A DNA stretch of 64,000 bases from Promethearchaeota archaeon. GTDB taxonomy: Archaea > Asgardarchaeota > Lokiarchaeia > Sigyniarchaeales > SOKP01. Position 1 is the first letter of the stretch. The number at the start of each line of letters is the position of its first letter. Shown here piece by piece: positions 1 to 8,602 of the stretch. The notes beneath the pieces are model-generated. The model did no database searches, was not told the origin of the DNA, and saw only the letters and a list, made by a program, of their open reading frames with translations. The position numbers and the translations under genes are program-made. The stretch covers positions 1-64,000 of the forward strand of contig JAUWGH010000001.1 in NCBI GenBank assembly GCA_030606485.1. Direction: 5' to 3'.

Positions 1-1023
1 AATATCATCTGGATGTATTAAATCTAATCGGGTTTTTCCCAACATATCATCGTTAGAATAACCTAGAATTTTCAAATAAGTTTCCTCATTAATATATTCG
101 TGTTCGAATTTTTGATTAAGAATTGTGATTAAATCATTTGCGTTTTCAGAAATAAGACGATATTTTTCTTCGGATTCTTTTAATTTTTGTTCTACCTTCT
201 TGCGCTCGGAAATATCTCTTGCAATCATTAAAATTTTATTTTCTCCATCTTGATCTATAAATCTTTTTCCCCTAACTTCAAGCCAATGATAAATGCCATT
301 TTTATCTTTAAGTCGCACCAAATCGATTAATTCGCCATATTTAAAACCTTTTTTAAAAGACTCAATTGCATTATTAATATCATCTGGATGCATAATTTCT
401 AATGTGGATTTACCAATTAAATCATCTTTAGAAAATCCCAATATTTTAATGTGAATATTTTCATTAATGTATTCAAATTGGGTTTTTTGATTAACAATGG
501 CAATTAGGTCATTTGCATTTTCTGAAATTAATCGATATTTTTCTTCAGATTCTTTTAATTCTTTTGTCCGTTCAATTATTTTTTGTTCTAATTCTTTATT
601 TAAATTTTTAAGTTGTTTTCCAGATTCTTTTAATTTTAATTCTATTAATCGTAATTGTGTAATATCTTTAGCAACCCCTAAAATTCCATAGATTTTTCCA
701 TCTTGCCTTAAAGGTATTCCATATGTTTCAACATACAGGAATTCACCATTTTTTGTTTTTAATTTGTATTCTGTATGTGTTAATTGCTTACCAAAATCTC
801 TAATTTCTGCTAATGCCTTAAATGCTACTGCTAATTGATCTTTACTAATCAAATCATTGAAACTTAAATTTTTAATTTCTTCCCTATTATAACCAAGTTT
901 TTCTAACGTGATTTCATTTGCATCAAGAAATTTTCCTTTAAAATCATGAACGTAAATCAAATCTAAAGAATATTCAAAAAGGTCCTTAAATTTTTCTCTT
1001 ACTAACTCTAAACTATAAGTCAT
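1..1023 (-). CDS. multi-PAS sensor protein, 3' part outside window
   Basis: Reading the minus strand from ATG at 1023 gives an uninterrupted frame to base 1 (341 codons, no stop), so the C-terminus lies outside the window. At least three PAS-type domains follow one another: about residues 8-125 (starts LFEYSLDLIYVHD), about 155-275 and about 285-341. The last two are near repeats, each beginning ESEEKYRLISENANDLI and containing HPDDI. The PAC-like segments end in DITQLRLIE and DISERKKVE, the usual helical linkers between PAS units. The family senses small molecules or redox state and passes the signal to a kinase, cyclase or other output domain. Any output domain would be beyond base 1, so histidine kinase is only the commonest possibility. 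No membrane segment is visible, so the part seen is probably cytoplasmic. Confidence 0.85.
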   Translation of the reverse strand, partial: MTYSLELVREKFKDLFEYSLDLIYVHDFKGKFLDANEITLEKLGYNREEIKNLSFNDLISKDQLAVAFKALAEIRDFGKQLTHTEYKLKTKNGEFLYVETYGIPLRQDGKIYGILGVAKDITQLRLIELKLKESGKQLKNLNKELEQKIIERTKELKESEEKYRLISENANDLIAIVNQKTQFEYINENIHIKILGFSKDDLIGKSTLEIMHPDDINNAIESFKKGFKYGELIDLVRLKDKNGIYHWLEVRGKRFIDQDGENKILMIARDISERKKVEQKLKESEEKYRLISENANDLITILNQKFEHEYINEETYLKILGYSNDDMLGKTRLDLIHPDDI

Positions 1024-1478
1024 ATTTCCTCAAATTAGTTTGTTTAAATTAATTTCCAGTCTTTTGAGTTATTTTTTAAAGAGTCAATATTTTTATTATT
1101 AACCCCTATACTACGTGAATAAAAAATAGATTATATTAATATTACTTTTTTAAAAAGATTAAAATTAAATATAATTATAATTAATAAAGTTATCTTTAAT
1201 AAATTGGAACAATTTAAACAACTTTTTAATTTATAGCAGAGCCTTTTAATCAAGTAGATATAAAATTAAATAATTTGATAATGAAAAACTTTTAAAATCT
1301 AAATATTTTCTATATTTGAATATATCTTTGACATAATTTATTTAACCAATATAAATATTGGGATTTCACAACTGGATAAGATCTCGTAAATTTGGGTCAT
1401 AATCGGTAAAGCCAGAAGTTAAAGAATCTCCAAAACATAGAAAAATCATAATTAATAAAATTATAATGTAGGAAAGAT
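1024..1478. other. intergenic region, no gene seen
   Basis: About 455 bases of very AT-rich sequence lie between the start of the PAS gene (minus strand) and the tRNA promoter. I see no credible coding frame and no hairpin followed by a T-run. A slightly more GC-rich patch around 1370-1440 stands out from its surroundings but shows no cloverleaf or coding pattern. The region should hold the PAS gene promoter. Confidence 0.4.
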
Positions 1479-1494
1479 TTAAAATATATATAGA
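1479..1494 (+). promoter_or_regulatory. TATA box upstream of tRNA-Arg
   Basis: The sequence TTTAAAATATATATAG ends about 26 bases before the 5' end of the tRNA at 1521, the usual distance for an archaeal TATA/BRE element. The surroundings are also AT-rich, so the motif alone is weak; the spacing to a confident RNA gene supports it. Confidence 0.5.
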
Positions 1495-1520
1495 TTAAAA
1501 AGAATATATATAAGAAATAT

Positions 1521-1642
1521 GGGGGTATAGCCTAGTTTGGATAACTATTTGTTCCAGAAAGGGCGTTAGCTTGCGGAGCTAAAGGCCGAGGGTTCAAAAG
1601 AGAAAGCATTTCGCTTCTTGTGAATAAATCCCCCTACCCCCA
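1521..1642 (+). tRNA. tRNA-Arg(GCG) with two non-canonical introns
   Basis: The acceptor stem GGGGGTA (1521-1527) pairs perfectly with TACCCCC (1635-1641), followed by discriminator A1642; CCA is not encoded. The anticodon arm TTAGC-TTGCGGA-GCTAA (1566-1582) is perfect, giving anticodon GCG, so arginine (CGC/CGT). A 5-base variable loop AGGCC follows. The D-arm closes only if about 17 bases (1544-1560) are removed, joining GGATA to GGGC. The T-arm (GAGGG/CCCCC, one A-C mismatch) gives a standard TTCAAAT loop only if about 30 bases (1598-1627) are removed. Around the second insert TTCA (1593-1596) pairs with TGAA (1621-1624), flanked by 3-base bulges and an inner hairpin, as in a bulge-helix-bulge splice site; TGGA/TCCA flank the first. 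Exact splice points are uncertain by 1-2 bases. Confidence 0.85.
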
Positions 1643-1645
1643 TTT

Positions 1646-3016
1646 CTATCTAGCTTTTTCTAATTTTCGTTTGTATAATGATTGAAAAAATCTTAACTTT
1701 TGTTCAACTTTACGACTATTAAAAAAAAGGAAACGATGAAATATTATATTAATTTCGTCTTTATTTGCATCAGGGAATGCAAAAGTGATCTTTTTTACAG
1801 GTTTTACTTGATTAATGTTAAATAATGGTTTTAAAATGGGTAAAAATATTTCAGACAAATTATCGCTTTTTTTATTTAATTTTAAGAGATCACCATTAAC
1901 TTTAAAAAATAAATTTATTAAAAAAAGTAAATGAAACAGATTTGCCATAAAAATATATTTACATAAAAAAAATAATTGCTCTACATTCGAAAATGGAAAT
2001 TCAAGTGTTAATTTTGACCCAACTCTGTTTAAATCATTCTTTTTATCAATCCCCATTTCCTCGTAGCCTAATTTTAATAAAAAATTTAATAAACCTGGAA
2101 ATCTTTTCTTATCAAAAAGTACCCAATATTCTTGCTTTCCTTTGATAAAAAAGAACCCTTCTTTAAAAACTACAGAAGTATAATATAATTTTCCAGTTTT
2201 TATTGCTATTCCTTTCTGAACTGTTATTGAATCTTCAGTCCATGCTTCTTCGGCGAACAATATAGAATATTTTTTAAAAGATTCCAGAATATCACTATAT
2301 ATTTCCTCATAATTATCAATCTTAGATTTATATTTCTCCAGATAAGATAATTCTTTTTGAATTGTTTCGATAAGTGTAATATAAACACACATGTATTTCT
2401 CTCTATATTTTTTGATAAGTTCAATTGCATCTTCCTGTTCCTTTAATTTTATTTCAATTTTATCATTTTTTATATCAACCTTTTTAATTTGAGTATCAAA
2501 AGATTTCTCCTCTAATTTTTCCCTTTCAAATATATTATCGATAAAATGTAATTTTATTGAAGGAGATTTGATTGGTAATGAAAAAATAACCTTTTCTTTG
2601 ATTCTGGGAAATTTTGAAATAATATTAATAAATTTCTCTGCAATTAATTCTATTTTTCCACTATTATCTTTAATCAAATTTCTTGTATCGATTAAAGGTT
2701 GATTTTTATTTGAATTATTAATAAGTTTATCATTGATATAATGAAAATTTCTTACGTAATAGTTATTATCTTGCAAATAGCTTAAATTCTTTAATTTTTT
2801 TTTTTCCCATTTGATTAAAAAGGGATCCGGAATTATCAAATCGAGTTCTTTAGATTTAATCATTTCAAAAAGTATTTCATATAGAATCTTCTCAGAAATT
2901 GGATTTGGACTTTTCAATCTACAAATAAAATTGAAAATCTCAATATATAAGACTGCACCTAATCTATGAGAGGATATCTCCTTGATTATACTTTTTTTAA
3001 TTTCCGCTTTTAACAT
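1646..3016 (-). CDS. uncharacterised protein, 456 aa
   Basis: I do not recognise this family. The first 70 residues look helical and could form a winged-helix-like domain (LGAVLYIEIFNF, then KILYEILFEMI and the strand-like ELDLIIPDPFLIKW). The middle, about 190-270, is Lys/Glu-rich and probably coiled coil. A mixed, strand-rich part follows (about 275-330, including KGIAIKTGKLYYTSVVFKEG). About residues 355-385 are strongly hydrophobic, with many Phe and Leu, and could be one membrane segment or a buried helix. The C-terminus is very basic. The stop codon lies three bases from the 3' end of the oppositely oriented tRNA. The start is ATG at 3016, with no clear Shine-Dalgarno. It may be an Asgard-restricted protein; no function is proposed. 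Confidence 0.75.
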   Translation of the reverse strand: MLKAEIKKSIIKEISSHRLGAVLYIEIFNFICRLKSPNPISEKILYEILFEMIKSKELDLIIPDPFLIKWEKKKLKNLSYLQDNNYYVRNFHYINDKLINNSNKNQPLIDTRNLIKDNSGKIELIAEKFINIISKFPRIKEKVIFSLPIKSPSIKLHFIDNIFEREKLEEKSFDTQIKKVDIKNDKIEIKLKEQEDAIELIKKYREKYMCVYITLIETIQKELSYLEKYKSKIDNYEEIYSDILESFKKYSILFAEEAWTEDSITVQKGIAIKTGKLYYTSVVFKEGFFFIKGKQEYWVLFDKKRFPGLLNFLLKLGYEEMGIDKKNDLNRVGSKLTLEFPFSNVEQLFFLCKYIFMANLFHLLFLINLFFKVNGDLLKLNKKSDNLSEIFLPILKPLFNINQVKPVKKITFAFPDANKDEINIIFHRFLFFNSRKVEQKLRFFQSLYKRKLEKAR

Positions 3017-3208
3017 TAATATTAAATTTTAATAGAATCTATTTAAAAATAACTTTAAATTAAGATATGAATTAAATTTTAATCTAAGATCTCATAATTT
3101 CTTGAAATATTATGAAGAAAATTAAAAATCCTGTTAAATTTAAAATTAATAATTTTAAGTAAATTTATCGGAGATTTTAAACTCCAAATAATTTCAAATA
3201 TTATAGAC

Positions 3209-4756
3209 ATGATTAAAGAAGAAAAATTAAATATCTTGTTTGTGAATCCATTTAAATTAATTCCTGAATTCATGGATCAGGAAATTTTATTGGGTCCATT
3301 ATATGTACAAAATTTCATAAAGAGTAAGATAAAAAATGTGAAAACTGATATAGTTGACATGATTAAAGAAGAGAAGTTAGGTAATTTTAATCCAGATCAA
3401 TTTGAACCAATAGAAAAATTTCATTCCCAAATGGATAAATTATTAGACACAATAAATTTTGAATTAGATATAAATTCAATTGTAGCAATAACCGTTCCCA
3501 CTTCGAAGCATTTTATTCCTACTATGATGATTGCGAAATATTTCCAGAAGAATTATCCTCAAATTCCCATTGTTTTAGGTGGAGCCCATGTTAGCTCTGT
3601 CCCTCAGGATTTTATTTTCGATAAGACACCTATAGATTATATTATTATCGGGGAAGGGGAATTATCTTTCTTGGATATTATTAATAGTGGGTTTAAGAAA
3701 CAAAAAACACCCAAAAAATATTTAAACAATCCCATTGAACAATTAGATGATCTTCCGGTAATAGATTTCTCTTTATACAACAAATATTTAAAGGAATTCA
3801 CAACTCTAAGCATCTCTCTCAGTAGGGGTTGTCCTTTTAATTGTTCGTTTTGTATGGAAAAAAAATTAATTGAAGGAACTGGAAACATACATAAAAAGTG
3901 GAGAAGTTATACTCCAAAACGCGCAAAAATAGAACTAGAATCAATGCTTAAATTTGGCGAGATTAATAACATTAGATCATATGCTTTTTATGACCCCATT
4001 TTCGGCTTTAGTCGGCAATGGCTATTAAAATTTTTGAATTTATATCCTATAGAGCCTGATTTTCACGTATGGACCGAATGCCGTTTGGATGTTTTAAATG
4101 AAGATGTTTTAACTAAACTGGCAGCCCGAAAAGTCTCATTGATGTATGGATTAGAGACTTATTCGAAAAAAATGCTTTCAATCATGAATAAAACTAATAA
4201 TCCTACTCAATATATAGAAAAATTTAATGAAATTATGAAAATTTCGGAAAAGTTGGAGATGTTCTGCGTTTTAAATATTATTATCAATCATCCTGGCGAA
4301 ACAAGACAATCTTTTAAGGAAACATTTGAATTTGCGAAAAAAATTTCTGAAAAAGTTGATTTAGTTAATTTGAATTATAATTTAATGCGAAATTTTCCAG
4401 GAACGCCACTATACTGCAATTTGGATTATTATCGAGAGACATATGGAAGTGAATTTTATTTTCTTGATTGGTGGAAATATAAGGAACAATTAGATTATGG
4501 TTTAACTTGTATTCGCCCCAGTAAAAATTTATCCTTAAGAGAAATTTTAAATTTATATAGAGATTCCTATATTGAATTGCAAGAATTAAATATTAAACAT
4601 TTAAAAGAATCAAAAAATAGATTGGAAGATTATTTTGTAAAAATAATGTATGAAAAAAATAAAATAACATTTCTTGAAAATTTAATTAAAAATATGATTG
4701 AATTTTTAGATGTACATGAGATAGAAATCGAATCTAAACATGAAAGAAAGAGTTAA
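3209..4756 (+). CDS. B12-binding-domain radical SAM protein
   Basis: This is a 515-residue protein of the cobalamin-binding-domain class of radical SAM enzymes. Residues 1-165 resemble the Rossmann-like B12 domain: LNILFVNPF at the start, then VLGGAHVSSVPQDF and YIIIGEGE, typical of BchE-like proteins. The 4Fe-4S ligands are in RGCPFNCSFC (CxxxCxxC, about residues 207-216). The barrel continues with YAFYDPIFGF, LMYGLETYSK and the late motif IINHPGETRQSF. The base-off DxHxxG motif is not evident, which is common in this class, so cobalamin use is uncertain. Members methylate or rearrange varied substrates and the substrate cannot be read here. Residues 1-8 (MIKEEKLN) recur almost exactly at residues 51-58, encoded by a near-identical stretch 150 bases downstream. 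The 3' end overlaps the convergent HAD gene by 4 bases. Confidence 0.9.
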   Translation: MIKEEKLNILFVNPFKLIPEFMDQEILLGPLYVQNFIKSKIKNVKTDIVDMIKEEKLGNFNPDQFEPIEKFHSQMDKLLDTINFELDINSIVAITVPTSKHFIPTMMIAKYFQKNYPQIPIVLGGAHVSSVPQDFIFDKTPIDYIIIGEGELSFLDIINSGFKKQKTPKKYLNNPIEQLDDLPVIDFSLYNKYLKEFTTLSISLSRGCPFNCSFCMEKKLIEGTGNIHKKWRSYTPKRAKIELESMLKFGEINNIRSYAFYDPIFGFSRQWLLKFLNLYPIEPDFHVWTECRLDVLNEDVLTKLAARKVSLMYGLETYSKKMLSIMNKTNNPTQYIEKFNEIMKISEKLEMFCVLNIIINHPGETRQSFKETFEFAKKISEKVDLVNLNYNLMRNFPGTPLYCNLDYYRETYGSEFYFLDWWKYKEQLDYGLTCIRPSKNLSLREILNLYRDSYIELQELNIKHLKESKNRLEDYFVKIMYEKNKITFLENLIKNMIEFLDVHEIEIESKHERKS

Positions 4757-5553
4757 ATCTGAATATAATTTAAGATATCAGAAATTTTATTGATTGTATA
4801 ATCTGGCTTATATTTAGGTAAAATTTCTTGTTCGAAGGGGAATTTAAAAGATCTTTTTATTAAAAATGTATTTAATTTTGCTTTTTTCCCACCAATCATG
4901 TCCGCTGCTTCGTCTCCAATCATAAGGCAGCTCTCTGGGCAATGGGATAAACCTATTTTTTCAAGAGTATTATGAAATATTTCTACATTTGGTTTTCTCT
5001 TACCGAAACCTGCAGATGTTACAATTGCATTAAAATATTCAAAAAGATGGTGTTTTTTTAACATATTAATTATGCTATTATGATGTCGCGCATTAGATAA
5101 AATAGCTATTTTAATCTTTGCATCTAACAAGGTCATTAAAGTTTGTTTAGAATCTGAAAAAGGAATCCATGCATCATCAGAAAACGAATGATATTTATCA
5201 GATAATTTATTTAAAATTTCATTAGTGAGAAATTTTTTTAAAATAGAAGGTTCTAAATTCTTCATATTTTTTAAGACAAATTCAAGAATTTTCGCAGTAG
5301 GATATTCTAATTTGGTCTTAATACTCAATTGCCAAAATTTTCTGTTCTGTTTTTTAATATTTTCAACAAAAGTATCAATTTGATTATCATTAAAAAGCCC
5401 TTCGCTTTTTAAAAATTCCGCAACTAAATTTAGACCTTGATATTCAATTTCAATATATCTTTCAAGCGATGGATTCTTAAAATGGAATAATGTGAAACCA
5501 AAATCAAAAATAATACCTTCAGGTTTGATTTTAGTCTTAATTAAATTATCCAT
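4753..5553 (-). CDS. HAD superfamily hydrolase (subfamily IA-like)
   Basis: The 266 residues carry the HAD motifs in order: motif I FDFGFTLF near residue 17, motif II ILSNARHH (about 152), motif III lysine in GKRKPNVEIF (about 185) and motif IV MIGDEAADMIGG (about 217). A helical cap lies between motifs I and II. In motif I the second aspartate of DxD, the usual acid/base of phosphatases, is Gly (DFG). The same D-x-G form is known in some HAD-IA variant 3 proteins that still act on sugar phosphates, so the protein may be an active phosphatase of unknown substrate, but the variation leaves the reaction open. It is convergent with the radical SAM gene, with a 4-base overlap. Confidence 0.85.
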   Translation of the reverse strand: MDNLIKTKIKPEGIIFDFGFTLFHFKNPSLERYIEIEYQGLNLVAEFLKSEGLFNDNQIDTFVENIKKQNRKFWQLSIKTKLEYPTAKILEFVLKNMKNLEPSILKKFLTNEILNKLSDKYHSFSDDAWIPFSDSKQTLMTLLDAKIKIAILSNARHHNSIINMLKKHHLFEYFNAIVTSAGFGKRKPNVEIFHNTLEKIGLSHCPESCLMIGDEAADMIGGKKAKLNTFLIKRSFKFPFEQEILPKYKPDYTINKISDILNYIQI

Positions 5554-5620
5554 TATTAATCACATTAAACATTTAATAAGAAGATTATAAAAATTTAATG
5601 ATTGTAACGATATTGTAACG

Positions 5621-6139
5621 ATGGCTTTAAATAAATGGTTGGATGAGGATAACTCGAAAAATAATAAAGGAAAATCAAAAATGACAATCATATCCCCATT
5701 TAAAGAACAGAAGTTAAAAAAAATAAAAGAGTCAATTAGGAAGAGTCAAAAGCAAGAAACAGAATCGAAAGACCCAATAGATGTTTTCATCTCATATGTA
5801 TCGGAATTTAAAAAGTTTCTAAATTCAAGAACTTATCTACGTGGGGATCTAAATAAACTGATTACATGGATAATAAATTTAAACTACAAATATAAAGAAT
5901 TGATCAATTCCAATGAAAATTTTAACACAAATAATAAAGAGAGTAATATTGAGTTATTAAAAGAGATTCCTCCTACTTTTCTTGATGAAAAATTAACTTT
6001 AACTTTAAAAAAATATGCCTATAAAGATAAAATGAATAATTCCGATAGATATTATTTGCGTAAGTTGAAATCTCTCGTTAAAGATCAGCTAAAAAGAGCA
6101 AGAATATATCAAATTATGGATAAAATTTTAAATCAATAA
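5621..6139 (+). CDS. uncharacterised charged protein, 172 aa
   Basis: No family is recognised. The N-terminal 45 residues are low-complexity, rich in Lys, Asn, Ser and Gln, and probably disordered. The rest is predicted mainly helical, with VFISYVSEFKKFLNS and KLITWIINLNYKYKEL as amphipathic helices and a basic C-terminal end (LKRARIYQIMDKIL). There is no signal peptide or membrane segment. The start is ATG at 5621. It begins about 70 bases from the start of the divergent HAD gene. Coding status is supported by a long open frame and reasonable hydrophobic patterning. Confidence 0.65.
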   Translation: MALNKWLDEDNSKNNKGKSKMTIISPFKEQKLKKIKESIRKSQKQETESKDPIDVFISYVSEFKKFLNSRTYLRGDLNKLITWIINLNYKYKELINSNENFNTNNKESNIELLKEIPPTFLDEKLTLTLKKYAYKDKMNNSDRYYLRKLKSLVKDQLKRARIYQIMDKILNQ

Positions 6140-6269
6140 TTTTAAATCAAAAACTAATTATTAATCCCTCTGATTTTATTGAATAATACTAAATTTAAAA
6201 ACATATGATTTAATATAACTCTTAAGTAAAGGCATTAATATATTAAAATTAAAAATTGGGTTGTTAAAG

Positions 6270-7349
6270 ATGTGGATTGTGTGTCCTATAGCTGGTGTTG
6301 GAAAAAGACTTCAACCTTTCACTTATACTAAGCCTAAGGCGTTTTTAAAAATAGCTGGAAAGAAGATTATCGACCATTTATTGATTAAATTGAAAAATAA
6401 TTTCCCTCAGGGCACGGATATTTTATTTATCATTGGATATAAAGGAAGGCAAATTTCCGATTATTTAAAAGATAATTACTCAGATTATTATAATCTTTTT
6501 TTTACAGAACAAAAGCCCTTAGGTTTTGATGATGATATTCCATATTTCTCGGGACTCGCTGATGCCGTTCTTTTAGCTAAAGATTATGTAAAGAATGACA
6601 ATTTTTTTATCATTTTGAGTGATAGATTACCAACGCGTGACTACTCAACAATGTTAATTTCTTTTCATCAAAATCAATTTGATATTTTAATTAACGTGCA
6701 GGAAGTAAAACAACCAGAATACTATGGTGTAGTGCAATGTGATGAGGGTGGCAATATAAAAAAAATAATAGAAAAACCCGAGCAATATGTTTCAAACCTT
6801 GCTGTTTCAGGAGCATATTTAATCAATAATTCAGTTTCTTCCATTTTTTTTGAATTAATCCAGAAACAATACGAAATTCCACTTGATAATGGAAGAGAAC
6901 ATCAACTAACACCAATAATACAAAAATTAATTGATATGGGAAAAACAGTTAAAATAAATAAAATGCATGATACTATCTTAGATTTTGGTCGTCCAGAGAG
7001 TCTTATTGAGGGAAATCGCTATTTATTAAGTGAGATAAAACAAATTGATCCACTTTATGAATCTCTAAAAATTAAAGGAAATTCTATATCTTCTAAAATA
7101 ATACCTCCAGTAATAATTGGGGATAATGCAAAAATTACCAATTCGATAATAGGTCCTAACGTTTCTGTTGGCGATAATATCATTCTAAATAAATGTATTT
7201 GTTCGGATACAATAATTGGAGATAATACATCTCTAAATAAAATTATTACTTCAAGTAGTCTAATTGGAGACTTCTCTACTTTGGAAGATCTTATCAAAGA
7301 AAATATAATAATTGGGGATTCTTCTTGTATTTCAACTTCTGAAAGGTAA
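6270..7349 (+). CDS. sugar-1-phosphate nucleotidyltransferase with left-handed beta-helix
   Basis: Residues 1-235 form a nucleotidyltransferase domain. The signature AGVGKRLQPFTYTKPKAFL is the variant here of the GGxGxRLxPLTxxxPK loop that binds the nucleotide triphosphate, with Val replacing the second Gly. IEKPEQY and VSGAYLI follow as expected. From about residue 265, hexapeptide repeats (IGDNAKI, IGPNVSVGDN, IGDNTSLN, IGDFSTLED) indicate a left-handed beta-helix like that of GlmU or archaeal Glc-1-P uridylyl/thymidylyltransferases. It should make an NDP-sugar for glycan or lipid glycosylation; the sugar is not readable. I start at ATG 6270 (MWIVCPIAG) instead of the in-frame TTG nine bases upstream because it matches the family's N-terminus. 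Confidence 0.88.
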   Translation: MWIVCPIAGVGKRLQPFTYTKPKAFLKIAGKKIIDHLLIKLKNNFPQGTDILFIIGYKGRQISDYLKDNYSDYYNLFFTEQKPLGFDDDIPYFSGLADAVLLAKDYVKNDNFFIILSDRLPTRDYSTMLISFHQNQFDILINVQEVKQPEYYGVVQCDEGGNIKKIIEKPEQYVSNLAVSGAYLINNSVSSIFFELIQKQYEIPLDNGREHQLTPIIQKLIDMGKTVKINKMHDTILDFGRPESLIEGNRYLLSEIKQIDPLYESLKIKGNSISSKIIPPVIIGDNAKITNSIIGPNVSVGDNIILNKCICSDTIIGDNTSLNKIITSSSLIGDFSTLEDLIKENIIIGDSSCISTSER

Positions 7350-7480
7350 TAATTTCCACTAAGAAAAAATCGATTTAAAAGAATGGACCATTAAAAATTT
7401 ATATATTTAAAATACCCTTAGTTATAGTATATTAAAATAATTAATATTAAAATTTAAAAAAAATAAAGAGTACGATATAA

Positions 7481-7984
7481 ATGGGTTTTGGTAAGGCTTT
7501 CGGTTTAGGATTTCTAATTTATGTTGCTTTGAATTTTGTCTTTGCATTAATTGTTGCCCTTTTAGCAGGTACAATAGATCTCTATTTTAGTGGGATAACA
7601 ACATATCCTCTGGTATTCATTAGTTCTCTTTTCGCTCCAATATTAATTCTCCCTGGCGATGCATGGTTAACTCTAGGAATATTAGCAGTATTATCTGCTC
7701 CTGCTGCTGGAATGCTTCTAGCTTTAATAATAATGATAGGATTAATTGTTCCGCCAATATTAGCCGCAATTATTGCTGGCCGAACTGGAGGGGGTAAAGG
7801 AGCAGCATTCGGAGCTTGGTTCTTAATTGCTATTATTTGTGCTACTGTACCTCTAGTCTTAGGTATTATCGCTGGTACCCTCTTAGTTGATGTTACTACA
7901 ATTCTAACTTTTATATTGAGTGGAGTTATAAACGGATTATTTTATGGAGCAATAGCAGCGCTTTCGGCAAGAGAAGGTTTTTAA
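7481..7984 (+). CDS. small hydrophobic membrane protein, about 4-5 TM
   Basis: The 167 residues are almost wholly hydrophobic, with four to five membrane helices (about 6-30, 43-60, 62-95, 112-135 and 140-160) separated by short loops. One loop is the glycine-rich AGRTGGGKGAAFGAWF, which recalls small archaeal membrane proteins of the DUF5518 kind; I cannot confirm the family. There is no catalytic motif. It is a stand-alone gene followed by two T-runs that probably end the transcript. A structural or transport-related role at the cell membrane is all that can be inferred. Confidence 0.75.
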   Translation: MGFGKAFGLGFLIYVALNFVFALIVALLAGTIDLYFSGITTYPLVFISSLFAPILILPGDAWLTLGILAVLSAPAAGMLLALIIMIGLIVPPILAAIIAGRTGGGKGAAFGAWFLIAIICATVPLVLGIIAGTLLVDVTTILTFILSGVINGLFYGAIAALSAREGF

Positions 7985-8002
7985 AATAATTAGATAATTC
8001 AA

Positions 8003-8021
8003 TTTTTTTTTTATTTTTTTT
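8003..8021 (+). terminator. poly-T terminator after membrane protein gene
   Basis: Runs of ten and eight T separated by one A lie about 20 bases beyond the stop codon at 7984. Archaeal RNA polymerase terminates on such T-runs without a hairpin. Confidence 0.6.
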
Positions 8022-8119
8022 CAATCTTAAATCTCTATTACGATAGTTATTTAGATTAAATTTAATAGTTAATTCAAAAAATTATTATTATTATTATTTC
8101 ATATTCTTCTTTAATTATT

Positions 8120-8569
8120 ATGAGCTCTTTTAGTGAATTTATAAAAACATTCGAGTTAAGAAGTAACAGATTAAAGGGAAAATTTCTCCCAATTTCAGAA
8201 AATATAAGAAAAAAAAGACATAACTATAAAGTTAAATCAATTTATTCTTTAGAAGATGAATTAAAAGACCGTTTTTATTTAATTAAATTTATTAATCCTG
8301 AAAACAAACCAAAATATCTTTATTTTATATCTTTTATTTTAGCATATCAAAGTTCTGATTTACTTGTTTTTATTGCTAGAGATTTAGTAAAAAGAGCTAA
8401 CATACTTTTGACACAATATCCCCTAAAAGCTAAACACTTTAGATTAAGTTTAATATGTTTAAAAGAGATAAAAAATAAGGATGATTTTTTCAAAATCAAA
8501 CAGATAATGAAAGAAATATATAAAGAGTTAAAAATTAAATTAATTAAAATATCTGAAATGACCGATTAA
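8120..8569 (+). CDS. uncharacterised basic protein, 149 aa
   Basis: No family is recognised. The protein is rich in Lys, Ile and Leu, and looks helical, with a hydrophobic stretch PKYLYFISFILAYQSSDLL (about residues 54-72) followed by amphipathic helices. Arg and Lys clusters near the N-terminus (IRKKRHNYK) could bind nucleic acid or an acidic surface. It ends about 30 bases before pyk on the same strand and may be co-transcribed with it, but the spacing is not decisive. Confidence 0.6.
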   Translation: MSSFSEFIKTFELRSNRLKGKFLPISENIRKKRHNYKVKSIYSLEDELKDRFYLIKFINPENKPKYLYFISFILAYQSSDLLVFIARDLVKRANILLTQYPLKAKHFRLSLICLKEIKNKDDFFKIKQIMKEIYKELKIKLIKISEMTD

Positions 8570-8602
8570 TTTGATTAATAAAATTATTTCTAGTTGATTT
8601 TT

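Noticed and set aside
497-691. Plus-strand frame of 64 residues at the left edge
   Set aside because: It lies wholly opposite the continuous multi-PAS frame on the minus strand, which has clear domain motifs.
1643-3016. Integrated element at the tRNA 3' end
   Set aside because: No integrase and no repeat of the tRNA 3' end was seen; the adjoining gene has ordinary local composition.
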